Shown here piece by piece: positions 22,678 to 34,510 of a stretch of DNA of 64,000 nt (the stretch's first letter is position 1; the number at the start of each line of letters is the position of its first letter). The translations under genes and the position numbers were made by a program. Under the pieces are notes generated by a model. That model did not search any database, was not told the DNA's origin, and saw only the letters and a program-made list of their open reading frames with translations. This DNA is from Ailanthus altissimus (lineage: Eukaryota > Streptophyta > Magnoliopsida > Sapindales > Simaroubaceae), in contig CAMPEX010000001.1 in the NCBI GenBank assembly GCA_946807835.1, positions 1,441,001 to 1,505,000 of the forward strand. The letters run 5' to 3'.

Positions 22678-24954
22678 GGTGATGAATACCTTGACACAGA
22701 GTTTAAGGATCACCTATTATAGCATGGTATTTTATCCTAACTCACAGCACTTGGAACACCACAGCAAAATAGTGTTGCAGAAAGGAGAAACAAAACCTTG
22801 CTAGATATGGTTAGATCTATGATGAGCTACTCTTCACTGCCGCCCTTATTTTGGGGTTATGCACTACAGACCACGGTCTATATTTTAAATGTAGTATCTT
22901 TCAAATCTATTCAAAGTACAACCTTAGAGATGTGGAATTGTAGTAAACCTAGTTTATGCCATTTTCACATATGGGGTGTCCGGTAGATGTGCTGAAAGGA
23001 AAGACTGGAAAGTTAGAATCACAAACAGAAGTTTTTCTATTTGTAGGCTACCCTAAAGGCACAAGAGGAGGTTTATTTTATAGCCTTCAAGAAAAGAAAG
23101 TGATTGTATCGACAAATGCCACTTTTCTTGAGAATGATTATACATTAAACTACAAATCTCACAGTAAGATTATACTGGAGGAAATGCTTTTTGATCAGAT
23201 CAGACCTTTACCACTAACAGTTAGTGAACAACAAAGTTAGGTAACCACCAATTATGATCAAAATATCTTGGAACCTCCACGTAGTGAGAGGATAGTGAGA
23301 CTACCTTCTCGTTACAGAGAGAATGGTAAGGCATAAGTAGTTGTGTTCGACACAAGCTAAAACGATCCATTGACATATAGACATGCAATGGAAGATTCTG
23401 ATAAAGAAAAATGGCAAGAAGCTATGAACCAACAAATGGAGTCTATGTACTCCAATTCAGTCTGGAAACTTGTAGATCCACCTAAACATGTTAGGCTCAT
23501 TGGATGCAAATGGATCTTCAAGATGAAAAGGGGCGTGGATGAAAAAGTAGAGACTTTCAAAGCAAAACTAGTGGCAAAGGGTTATACCTAGAAAGAGAGA
23601 GTCGACTATGAGGAGACTTTTTCGTTAGTAGCTATGTTCAAATCCATTCGCATTCTCTTGTCCATTATTGCATGTCTCGATTATGAGATATGGAAAATAG
23701 ACGCCAAGACAGCCTTTCTGAATGGCTATCTTGAAGAGAGCATCTGCATGGTGCAACTAGAAAGGTTCGTGGCAGAAGGCCAAGAGTAAAAAGCCTGCAA
23801 ATTGCTCAAGTCCATTTATGGAATTAAGCAAGCTTCAAGGTCTTGGAACTTAAAATTTTATGAGACAATTAAATCTTATGGTTTCGAGCAAAATGTTGAT
23901 GAACCTTGTGTATACAAGTACATCAAGAATAAAAATGTGATTTTTTTAGTACTTTATATGGATGGCATTCTACTTATTGGGAATGATGTAGAAACATTAT
24001 CTAACATAAAGAAATGGCTGGCCGAGCACTTCCAAATAAGGGATTTGGAATAGGCAAGTTATGTCCTTAGGATCCAAATTATTCGGGATCGCAAGAACAG
24101 ACTATTGGCACTGTCTTAAGCATCGTATATTGATAAGGTGCTTATGCGATTTTCAATGCACAATTCCAAGAAAGGTCAATTACCAACTAGGCATGGAATG
24201 GTTCTTTCTAAAGAGTAATATCCTAAGACACCTCAGGTGGAAGAAGATATGAGACGGGTTCCCTATGCCTCAGCAGTTGGCAGTCTCGTGTATGCTATGT
24301 TGTGTACGAGGCCTGACATTTGATATGCAGTAGGAATAGTCAGTCGTTATCAATCCAACCCTGGCTTGGCTCACTGGATTGCGGTAAAGCACATTCCCAA
24401 GTATCTTCAGAGAACGAGAAACTATATGCTTGTGTATTCAGGTGAAGACCTAAACCCCACTGGTTATACTGATTTTGATTTTCAATCAAATAAAAATAGT
24501 TAAAAATCAACGTGTAGGTCAGTGTTTACTCTTGGTGGCAGAGCTATAGTTTGGAGAAGTGTAAAATAATCTAGTACTGCTGATTCAACCATAAAGACTG
24601 AATACATAGCAGCTTGCAAAGTAGCTAAAGAAGTAGTATGGCTTAAAAAGTTCTTCACTGTTTTAGAAGTTGTTCTAGATATGGATAAACCACTGACCAT
24701 TTACTGTGACAACAGTAGGGCAGTGGCAAATTTAAAGGACCCAAGAGCAACAACAGAGCAAAGCATATAGAGAAAAAGTATCATTTGATCAGGGAAATTA
24801 TGCATAGAGGTGATGTAACAGTCATAAAGATAGCATCTGAAAATAATCTTGCAGACCCGTTCACCAAGATATTATCTGCTAGGTTGTTTGAGGGATATAT
24901 AGAGTGCATGAGTTTAAGAGACATGTCTCACCGGCTTTAGGGCAAGTGGGATAT
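22678..24954 (+). pseudogene. Co1 pol: integrase end, RT and RNase H
   Basis: Integrase: GTPQQNSVAERRNKTLLDMV with the catalytic Glu kept, then FVGYPKGTRGG. RT: WQEAMNQQMESMYSNSVWKL, CKWIFKMKRG, DAKTAFLNGYLEES, KSIYGIKQASRSWNLKF. The catalytic box YVDD is YMDG here (23955-23966), losing the second Asp. RNase H: GYTDFDFQSNKN, STADSTIKTEYIAACKVAKE, YCDNSRAVANLKDP, then LADPFTKILSA in a shifted frame. Stops are frequent (for example 23238, 23590, 23787). It ends before a ggcaagtggga purine tract and the 3' LTR. Confidence 0.9.
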
Positions 24955-26658
24955 TGTTAGGGATAGCCTTAAAAGCATATACTTGTACTATTTTTATGAA
25001 ATTAATAAAGTTACAAATTTATATTTGAAACGTGTTTGTAATTTTATGACATAAATATCAGAAAATTCCTTGCTTTTTTATATAACTATAACTTTAGTAT
25101 ATAATATTTATATACAAGAGGATTAAAGTTATGGATAATAAACAAAAAAATTTGTAATAAAATAATTAAAGTTTGGGATTTTTAATTAAATATTACTAGT
25201 GCGATCCATAGACATTTAAAATGTAGTGATTTTATTCGGATCACTAATGTAGTGACATTATGGTGGAGGTACTATATATAATATGATTATTTAGGACTAG
25301 ATCAGACGTAGTTTGAATTCTTATATAAAATATCATTATTAATTAAGAATTCAAGTAATGTCAACTGATGATTATACGCAGATTAACTTTAATCCTAAGT
25401 GATCATAAACTGCTATTTGTGTCATTATATCATTTGAAATACTTGTTACGGTTTGTCTAAAGAACAGGCTAAAAACTTGTATTTTGGTGGCATAGTGAGA
25501 TAAATAGTTGGAAATATGATTTATAGATATGGAATATATTCATTCCTAATGGAAGTTAGAAAGAATGTTCTCTTAAGGGTTAATTCATTGAACGGTTAGA
25601 GCGCTTAATTTTTAATAATGTTACAAATTAATTGTTCACTAGTAAATTTATGGTGCTTAAGGATAAAGAAATAATTAGAGGGGCAAAATAGTAATTAACC
25701 TAGCTCTAATTATTCACCATCTATGGAGGTTTGAATTGTATGTAGTGATTAAAGCAATGGATTGCTCTGAGTTTTCTGAGTAAATTATATCTATAATTTC
25801 AAGAGTGGAATTTTAGGTTTTTAGTAGAATAACATTGAAATTAATAAATTAAATTAATAAATTAAATTAATTAATTAAAAATTTTAATTAATTATTTAAA
25901 ATTTATTAGAGATTGAAATTGTAGATCTATAGGTCCCTAATACCACCTCTTTCGTTATTACAGTGAGCAATTAAAAAGGGATTGTATTATTGCATAAATT
26001 GTTTGTGTCTAGAAAATAGTTTTCAAATACATATATTTTATATTTGGATAAAATTAATTAATATATATAATATCTTATTCAAATATAATTAAATATTTAA
26101 TTTAAAAAATTAAATAAAGAAAATCTTAAGGATAATTTTTGAAATTATCAAAAAGATTTTATTTTTAATTTTAGTATTTTATTTTTATTAAAATACTAAT
26201 AATGCTCAAATGTTTGATATTATATATTAACCACAAAGAGTGGGACTCTATGTGATTTACATAAATTAGGTCTTTTTTTATTTGATAATAATTTAATTAA
26301 TAAATATTATTAATTAAATTATTATTTTAAAATGAGAAGATTAGTCTAAATAGGAGACAACACACATACGTGAAGAAAAACGCAGGATACTTATTTTTCT
26401 TTAGAGAAGAAAAAATTAGAAATCTATTATTCTTCTCACTGTAGAAGAATAGGCTTGGTTTGGAATCCTTTGGTAAAAGAAAACTCGGCGTGGATTTAAG
26501 GTATGTTCTTATTAATTTTTATTTATTTTAACATTGGATTAATATATTCATAAAATTCTTAGATAAAAAGTGTTTTTATCTAATGAAAATAAAGATTAAA
26601 GAATTTTTGTATTGTATTCCCCTGCGTTATGAATATCATAACAATAACTTTACCAACA
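24955..26658 (+). repeat. Co1 3' LTR
   Basis: Starts TGTTAGGGATAGCC after the tract ggcaagtgggata and ends TTTACCAACA at 26658, with TGTT.GG/CC.ACA inverted ends. About 1.7 kb, AT-rich, with a candidate TATA stretch (actatatataatatg) near 25271-25285. No second copy in the window, so the right boundary rests on the CA end. Confidence 0.7.
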
Positions 26659-26754
26659 GAAATAAGGTACATGATAATCGAGAAGCTACAATATTATTTT
26701 AAACCCTACAAAATTCCTTAGAAATCATATCCACCGAAAAGTATACTATTTAAG

Positions 26755-27222
26755 TGTCACAGACCTTTTTGAGAACCGTGCAGCCTTAGATGCATTGCAC
26801 GCTAAGCAGTCTAGAAAAACCACACAAAGAAAGGATAAAAGACACGCGTACAAAGTATTTGAGAAAATACTGTCTATTATAACTGAAAGAGATTATAAAC
26901 TAAGATATGATTTGTACAATTGAGGATGACCCCTTTATATACTAATAACCCTATACAATCAATGACTAAGATCTAAATGGTCTAATAATGTATATACAAG
27001 ATGATAATATTCTAAGATGCCACCACATATCTTATGGAATATTCCCCTTCCAAATAAGGGTTTATGTCCTTATATGTCGCGGGCTTGGCCCGGATCTTCA
27101 CCTATGTCAGCGGATCTTCTAGAAACTTCAGCACACGAAACAGCTTAATCAACCCATATAGCCTCTATGAGGCTTTTTTATGCACCAATTGTTTGTGGAA
27201 ATGCTTGAGAATACTTGAGACA
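26755..27222 (-). repeat. Gy3 3' LTR
   Basis: Minus-strand start TGTCTCAAG (27222), end GGTCTGTGACA (26755), 468 bp. It aligns with the Gy2 LTR. The outer 5 bp are ttaag (26750-26754); the partner duplication is lost with the clipped 5' LTR. Confidence 0.85.
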
Positions 27223-27826
27223 TTCTCTACCAAATTCACACAATGCCCTTATCGCATCTTTGCTGGAACTTGCACACCTCGTTCTTTAAATTACCATTGT
27301 GTACTCTTATGTCCCCAACGTGCTTCTATATTGGGTAATATTTTTCACTTGACAAAGTACTCATACTTCAGAGAGTAGCTCTTCTTCCGCACCGTCCGCT
27401 CATCAAGAAGAGTTCCACTTCTTTGTCATAAGGTGTAAAAATCCTTAAAGGTTTTTATTTCTATAGCTCATACTCTATGTCTTCCATACCCCAATGGTAT
27501 AGCTTTTAACAGCTTGAAAAATACTAGATACATCCATCGTCTCGAAGGTATCTCCACCTTATGCGAGACGTTGTGAACTCTCTTGGCAATAGAAAATAGC
27601 CCCTCGTCCACATGCTCAAGGCCTTTATGAAGTAGGCATGCTAACTTACACTGTGTTGGAAGTATTGTCTCCATCATTAAATCCTCTGCATCATACTTGA
27701 CATACCGTCGCTTATCTCTAACCCACTTCTTATGCTGAAAATGCACACCATATAATGCCTTAAGTTGTTGGATAACTTTCACACCTGATAACTCCTTGAG
27801 CTGTCCTCACAACTCTCTTAATTCCG
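27223..27826 (-). pseudogene. Gy3 integrase C-terminus
   Basis: The minus frame 27468-27782 (KKWVRDKRRYVKYDAEDLMM, ...VHNVSHKVEIPSRR) aligns with the Gy2 KKWADDKQRHVEYNVGDLV segment. The region down to 27223 corresponds to the chromodomain and tail, badly decayed. Upstream it joins protease-RT linker sequence directly; see the deletion finding. Confidence 0.8.
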
Positions 27827-28248
27827 GTTAAGGTGTTTTCATTATAGTTAAAAACTTAAACTCTAGCACCAACTTCATCCCATGATTAATCTCCCTCACA
27901 ACTCTTATTGGTAGCTCATCCTTGCTCTCTTTTACCTTGTCATCTGTCCCCCACACTATGGCTAAATGTGTCTTACCTTTGCACTTAGTAACTCCCCAAA
28001 GTTGTATGGCAGAAAGGAGTTTGGTATTGGCTTTCAGTTTGGATCGCTTATCTTTGGACTTGTGTACCATCGATATCATGAGAGGTCCCTCCTCTCTAAT
28101 GCATATATAGTCATGTGGAAGAAGCAGAACCATGTCGTATTGTCTTAAGAACTCCATACCTAGCACCATAAAAAAATCATCAAGAGATGTTACTAAAAAA
28201 TTTACCTTACTGCGCCAAGTCCCTAAGTAGATTTCGACCCCTCGAATC
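27827..28248 (-). pseudogene. Gy3 protease end and RT lead-in
   Basis: Minus frame 27828-28169: MVLGMEFLRQYDMVLLLPHD is the second conserved protease motif (V-L-G-L-E-F-L). It is followed by a KLLSAIQLWGVTKCKGKTHL spacer and a VVREINHGMKL block matching LPPRREVDH before RT. After PELREL.GQLKEL the sequence jumps to the integrase C-terminus. The upstream protease active site was removed with the F1 junction. Confidence 0.8.
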
Positions 28249-28825
28249 TGTTAGAATTTGTTACGTGCCATCCTATTGTTGTATGAATATTTTATTTTAT
28301 AATATTTATACAGTACATTTTATTAAATTGATAATCTCATTAATTAAATGGTATAATGTGTATTACGCTACAAACATTGTATAATCTGAAAGAGTTCAGA
28401 TCTAGCCTAAAAGAGTTTAGACCAGCGCTAAAGGTTAGCAAAGCTGAGAATTATAATTGCTAATAGTTAGCACTACTAAGAGTTAGTAGGTTATAAAAGT
28501 CAGTAAAATCTAAGAGTTAGAACCTTGTTTGTAATAGGACATAGACCTGAGAGTACATCAGTAATAACACAGTTGTAAGAAGTTGCAATAGATGATAAGA
28601 AATGTTATTATGCAAATCTATTCACAAATTATATGTTCCTAGTCTTATTCACTGATGAGGGTTTGTCGGTGGAACCCTTTCTAAAATACCAGTGTATACT
28701 ATACCTGAATAGTTCTAGATAGATGTTCTTAACTGACCATGAGCTTACCAAAAGTTTGCATAGCATACAGGTATTCAGTAAGGATAGAATACTGAACGGG
28801 CTCAACAAAAACTCCAATAGACATC

Positions 28826-29986
28826 TGATAAGGGCAAAATTGTCATATATTTTTTTATATTTTTATTTTGATATTTTATGGTTTTATGAGAATAGATGGC
28901 TATTTATGTGCTTTATTGTTATTTATAGGGACTTGAACGAAAACAGGGACTAAAATGCAAAGTTTTCAAAGTATGTGTCCATCGCCCCAGCGCCACGAGG
29001 ATCATCGCCCCAACTTTAGAATAGTGATCGAAATAAGAAAAATGACCTGTTTAAGTCGCATCTGGTGCCCTAGCATCGAACAGTCATCGCGCTAGCGATG
29101 ATCCAACGCCTTTTTCAAGTGTCACCCTAGCGACAACTGCATAGCGCCCCAGCGGTATCGCGAGTCCTAGTCCGACGTGAATTGAAATTTTCAAGCTCAA
29201 ATCAATCCCTATAAAAAGCCACTCGTTCTCAGCCTTCAAGAATCATCCAAGAAAAACCTAGAGCAATTCAAGAACACCAAGAATATAGAGTACGAGTCTT
29301 GGAGAGCAATAGGAGTTTAATTGAAGCAACTTTAGAGAGAGATTCAAGGCGTTATTTGCCATCAAGAGTATCTTAGGCAGTGCTATATGGTGAATGAGTT
29401 GGTAATATTGTTGATAAACTCGGAAGAGGAGTCATAATATTTAGACCTAGGTAATTTGATGCATGATTGTAGAGTAACATTTAATGTTGCATATGCAAGT
29501 TTCAGTTTAGGATAAGAATATACCTAATTGGCATGTATGATCAATAAGACCTAATCTTAATAAATCTTAATTTGTTACAAGTACCATAGGAATATAGGTA
29601 TTTGGTAAATTAAGGTATACTTGCATGACCTTGGAAGAGGCTTGTGGATACATTAGTGTCTTGATCAATAACAAAAACTAAGGGAGTTAAATATTAGAAG
29701 GTTAATCATTAGAAAGCATATTGAGGGATAGTATTAATCCTAGGTTTTCTTTATATTACTATCACTTAAATCGCTTTGCATTGTGTTTTTGCCTTTATAT
29801 ATTCTACATTCATTCGTAGATTTTTATTTTTCTAAATAATTATTAGGAAGACATAATTTTAGTAATTGGTTAAAAAAGAAGAAATTATCCCCGTGGGTTC
29901 GACATCCGACTTATTTAGCCCATTTATTACTTGCATACGATAGTGTATACTTGCACTTAATTTTATGATATAGAAATATCGCATCA
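28826..29986 (+). repeat. Solo LTR B (TGATARGGG family) inside F1
   Basis: 1,161 bp, starting TGATAAGGGCAAAA and ending ATCGCATCA, flanked by a perfect 5-bp target duplication acatc (28821-28825 and 29987-29991). The host F1 reads continuously across the empty site, matching F2 reversed (ctccaatagacatccca). A GC-rich island at about 28975-29175 holds repeated gccccag/gcgc motifs. Near the 3' end are ttattacttgcatacg and tacttgcactta, shared with A and C. Confidence 0.9.
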
Positions 29987-30951
29987 ACATCCCATGAAGC
30001 TGTCAATTATTGATCATCTCAAGTTGAGTAGTGTACGTGGTCCTTTGACCTGAGTGCGATGGGGGACTTGTAAGTAATCCACTATACTTTTGTTCCACAT
30101 ATGTCAGAGACCTTTCATGGTCTGACCACTATGTGTCGTTAGATATGGTCTGATGCTCATGGAGATTGGTATGCGCAAATATGGAATTTGTTAGCTCACA
30201 TGGGTGAGTTGTATATCCGGATACTTCGAGATTATATCTCAGAAAGACTTATGGCCATAAGCAACCAACCCGAAAAAAGAGTTTCCAACAAGGTCCAACA
30301 ATAACGCAAATGTGTTTGCGTATATTGTTTATCGAGATATATGTTTGGAGATAAGTTCACAAATGAACGCATGAGAATTTGACGGTGATGATCTATATCC
30401 CTACTTCTCTAGGATATAAATGGCAGAAGGATTATACTTATGCGCGAAGACCTCAACTTGTATGGTCTACTACGCTGATTTGTAATATCCGTGATGTGTG
30501 CGTAAGGCATCAATCTCAGACTCATGAAATAGTTCTGTTTAACGAATGGGCGTGGACTTAGGGAGTCCCGCAATATAAAGTGTACTCGTTGTGCATTGGG
30601 GCAGCATACCAGATTAAATAGTTCAATCCAATAAATTTCAGCAAATCGGACATTTGCTTCAGTTTCCCTCGGGCCATGCACTTGTCAAGACTTAAGAGTT
30701 AAGTACATCAATTAGTTAACAATAGTTGTTGACCAATATGATGATGACACGTGGCACATTATAGGCCCATTGTTGTTTGACTTTAAAATTATCAAAATGA
30801 CCTTACTTGTTGGATAAAGAAGATCATTATTTTATTCATTAAATTTTTATTAAATAAAATAATAATAATATTTGATATTGTTATTTAAAAGTCAAACAAT
30901 GATTTTTTAATTTATTTGTTGCTTATTTTAATGTGATTAAAATAATAAATA

Positions 30952-30981
30952 GAAATAATAATAATAATAATAATAATAATG
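30952..30981 (+). repeat. (AAT)n microsatellite
   Basis: About nine perfect aat/ata units within F1; not present in F2 or F3. Confidence 0.9.
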
Positions 30982-31615
30982 CATTTGGCACATGTCTTTT
31001 GATTATTTAAATTGTTTAAATAATTAAAAGACTAGTGCATGGGCAAGGTGATGTGTGGGGCTGAGATTTTGACTAAGGCAATAACAAAATGAAATTATTT
31101 CAATTTGTTTGTCTCCTCCTTTCATATATTTCGACCAACACACTTACATCCTTTGATTTTATCAATTGTTTATTGTAAACAATTGAAACAAAAACATAAG
31201 CAAATGGCCTTGGCAAGAGTTGCCATACTTTGGTGGGCCATTTGTTAATTAAAAGATGGAAAAGCAAATGCAACAAATAAAAGAGCAAAATGTTTGCTCA
31301 TTGGAGAGGAAATGATTCGGCCATTCAACTGTGAAGAGAGAGAGCCTTTTGGTTCTTCATCAAGTGTTGAAAAGTAATCAAAAACTTACTTTATCTTTTT
31401 GTTCATCTATTTTTCTTCTTGTTGGTCGAATATACTACTTGCAATAACAAAGATAGTTTTTGTTGTTTAAGTGTTAAACTTGAACAAAAATAATTCATAG
31501 CTTGTAGTAGTTCAATAGCTTAAGGAGTTAAGTATTAGTTTAAGAGTTAAACATAGGATTTAAAGTTAAATTCTAGCTAGAATCAAGCTGCTATTCTAAC
31601 TTCCCCAACCCCAAG

Positions 31616-31768
31616 CTTCATCACGGTCCTCCAATTCGATGAAAAACCAAAGGCTTGTAAAGGTAATAAAAGTTAAATTCTCGTGTTGAGGAACGAGAAT
31701 TGTGAACGGGTTGCTTCATCACGGTTCTCCAATTCGTCAAAAAACCAAAGGCTTGTCAAGGTAATAAA
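31616..31768 (+). repeat. Spaced direct repeat in F1
   Basis: A ~50-bp block (cttcatcacggt...aaaccaaaggcttgt...) occurs at 31616-31667 and again at 31714-31768, offset 98 bp, with a few differences. The spacer holds a short hairpin, ttctcgtgttgaggaacgagaa. Confidence 0.8.
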
Positions 31769-31896
31769 TTCTCAATCCTTATGTAATTTACATTTATGAG
31801 ATACAAGTAAAAATTATTTGTATTTATGCAGTTAAATCTTTATGCAGTTGATGTAGGCTTCAACGTAAATGAGCACCTTACCTATTTGTGCACAGG

Positions 31897-33231
31897 TGAT
31901 AAAGGTTAATTAAATATAATATTTTCATCTTTCAAACTTAATACTTGTTCGTTTAAGTTAAGATTGTTTGGTTTTTTATATGCTTTATTGTTATTTTATT
32001 GGTTTGAAGTCAATAAACTAAATATGGATAAAAAATCAAAGAAAACAACATAAAAATATCAAATTGCTACAGTACCATATTGCTACAGCGACAAAGTTGC
32101 AGCAACTTTGCTATAGTATTAGCACCATGGTCTTGCATAAATAGTAAAATGTGAACAGTATCGCATGAATAATAATTATGTGAATAGTATCTAATTTGAC
32201 ATATATTTGATGTTTTGTCCTAATTTAAAGACATAAATTAATAAATAGAATACCAAAAAGCCTAATCAATAATTAAGAAGAGAGAAAAAAAGAGAAAAAA
32301 AAGAGAAAGAAAGAGTAATTTTTGAAGAATAAAAATTACTAGAAGATTGAAGACTACAATAATATTAATATTAGTTTTATCTTTAATTTTCTATCTTTAT
32401 AGTTTTCTATAATTTCATGATGTTATTCTTGATAAGCTCTAGAATTCTTTATTTCACCATAAGCTAAGTTTCTATTTTAGGGTTACGCTCTAGAATTCTT
32501 TATTTCACCATAAGCTAAGTTTCTATTTTAGGGTTACAACTTTAAACTTGATATGTGATTAAATTCAAGTTCTTCTCATATTTTTATGAACTTAATAATA
32601 GAATTGCTCAATTATTTTATACTTAATACTTTCTAATTACTTGATCCTTAATTAGATTATTGTGAGAACCCTAATGAACTTGATGAAGGGATTTTTGTGT
32701 TGGCCTTAAATAATTTAATTTAGATCATATGATATCAACTATGAGTTTCATGTGGGATAGATATATACCTACATGGCATAGTGATATTAATAAAGTAGTT
32801 CTTAATGAATCTTATTCTATTCTGATTATCATAGACATAAAGGTAATTGTTCAGATAAGATATAGTCACTTGATCATCGACTGAGGCTTGTAACGATATT
32901 AGAGATCTAGTCAACAATTATTATTGAGGGATTAATTTAGGAAAAGAATAATTAGTTCAATTAATATATCGAGGGATAGTTGTAATCCTAGGTTTTATTT
33001 ATTATTAGTGATTAATCTTCTTATCTTTAGTCTTATCTTATTTATTAGTTTTTTGTTTATTAGATTAGATTACTATATTTTGATTTTCATTCTTCTGAAT
33101 AAAAGTAAGAAGACACAATTTTAGTACTTAGTATAATAATAACATTAATTTCTCATGAGAATGATACTATACTCACTCTTACTTGTTGTAATAGCGTGCC
33201 CTTGCACTTAGCTAGAAATCGTACATTAGCA
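31897..33231 (+). repeat. Solo LTR C (TGATARGGG family) inside Gy3
   Basis: Starts TGATAAAGGTTAATT after gcacagg and ends about CATTAGCA. The outside sequence on both sides matches Gy2 22113-22200, so it sits in the Gy3 protease/zinc-knuckle interval. No 5-bp duplication is visible (acagg versus ctatg). It shares a ctacagtacc region, an agaagagagaaagag leader and a cttgcactta 3' end with A, B and D. Confidence 0.8.
32436..32537 (+). repeat. 51-bp perfect tandem duplication in LTR C
   Basis: Two identical adjacent 51-bp copies (32436-32486 and 32487-32537), each starting gctctagaattc. The equivalent part of LTR D (about 63707) has one copy. The perfect identity implies a recent event. Confidence 0.95.
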
Positions 33232-34495
33232 CTATGTTTAGCTTTCATAGTGTTGAGCAACTATAAACACCCCATTTGACCTACTCATTCGCCTCGCGTG
33301 CCATAACCAATGCATTGAGAGCTTTCTTTTTGGGGCAGTCCTTAACCCAATAATCATGTCACAAAGGAAGCAGCTTAACTTAGGTCTATTGCTGTCACGC
33401 TTCTGCTTCTCCCATATGAGCGACTTGCCTTTCTCATCCTTATCTTCCAGAGGATAAAACTCCTTGCCGCCCCCATTTGCTATGATTAAGGTTGAAATTC
33501 TTGGACTTCCCTACGTCACCCTTGTGGTAATCCATGAGCATCTCTGTCAATGTAAGGGCATCAGATATATTCACCACTTGTATGGTTCAACTTATTGGAA
33601 CGCCCGTGTTAGCAATCTATATATGAAATTGAATAACAAGTTCTCCTCACTCATGTTGGGGATCTGCAACATCAACAAAAAGTATTTCTCTACGTACTTG
33701 TTGATGGACTTTCTTTGCTTTAATTCCTTTAATAGCTTTCGAGCATCATGCGCCACGTTCTCTGGATAAAATTGGCGCTTTAGCTCCAATTACAATTTTG
33801 CTTAGGTGTTGATGGTGCAGGTACCCTTGCGTATCTCCTCACTTTTCCTATGCCACCACAGAATTACATGATTAAAAAATTATAAGGTCTTAGTATTTAC
33901 CTTATCTTCGTCTCGCAAGCCTATGGCATTGAAATATCTTTCAATTTCCTAGAAGTAGTTGTCGAGTTCCAACACATTTCGCTTACCGTTGAGCTCCTTT
34001 GGCTTAGTAGCTTTAACACTTGGTGTAACTTATGCAACAATAGGCCCATTTGCTATTATTGTTTTGCACAGCACCACATCCTTCTTGACAGCTTCAAACC
34101 CTCAAGCAGCTCCGTCACTTGGGCTTGAATCTTGTCCATGATGGAATATACCTTATCTTGAAAAGTCTTGATCCAATCTTGCTAGAATAACTCTCAATTT
34201 ATGTGTCGATGAGGGAGTATAGCTCATCCCCTTGAGCTTCGAGGTCAACCTCAAGCTTCTTCACGTGTTGCTCCAACTCCCTAAGGTGATCCATTGCCTT
34301 TCCCACAGTGCCACCGAGCATCTTCACCATGTTCTCTAGGTCATGGCTAGGATCAACAGACTTTCTATAAGGTACATTGTTATGCCTCTTAGCTTTAGGG
34401 TCCTTCTCACTTTAGTCACCTCCAATGATGTTGACATGTCTTTCCCTATCTTTTTTCAAACCTGACCAAATACCAAAGTTATTGTTGACTTTATT
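33232..34495 (-). pseudogene. gag: Gy3 gag and zinc knuckle
   Basis: Minus-strand reading from about 34141: KPKELNGKRNVLELDNYF, EIERYFNAIGLRDEDKVNT, HVILWWHRKSEEIRKGT, then the open 33592-33789 piece ELKRQFYPENVAHDARKLLK. This is a typical chromovirus capsid with a WW motif and 'F.P.NVA..AR..L..LKQ..S' helix. Near 33330-33375 a zinc knuckle remains as CFLCD....YWVKDCPKKK in two frames, the His changed to Tyr. Stops are scattered. The N-terminal part up to the PBS is coiled-coil-like and decayed. Confidence 0.8.
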
Positions 34496-34508
34496 GGCTC
34501 TGATACCA
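34496..34508 (-). other. Gy3 primer binding site
   Basis: Minus-strand TGGTATCAGAGCC, two bases from the LTR end (34511). Matches plant initiator Met tRNA. Confidence 0.9.
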
Positions 34509-34510
34509 AA

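Larger units (their letters stand above)
22678..26658 (+). mobile_element. Co1: 3' half of a Ty1/copia element
   Basis: Begins in the middle of integrase (GDEYLDTEFKDHLL) immediately after Gy2 gag sequence and runs through RT, RNase H and a 1.7-kb 3' LTR (24955-26658). The 5' LTR, gag, protease and the integrase N-terminus are absent. The domain order integrase-RT-RNase H is diagnostic of Ty1/copia. Confidence 0.9.
28249..31849 (+). repeat. Solo LTR F1 (F family) with nested LTR B, 3' end lost
   Basis: Starts TGTTAGAATTTG and aligns along its length with the reverse complement of F2 (34771-36953) and F3 (37030-38934), including agagttcagatct and accatgaaaggtc blocks. It is interrupted by B at 28826-29986. 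The F-family terminus (...acgTTAACA or ...cgTCAACA) is absent; the sequence runs straight into Gy3 at about 31840-31850. It contains an (AAT)n microsatellite at 30952-30981 and a direct repeat at 31616-31667 and 31714-31768. No reliable coding region. Confidence 0.8.

Noticed and set aside
23357..23560. Minus-strand frame
   Set aside because: Antisense shadow of the Co1 RT N-terminal part.
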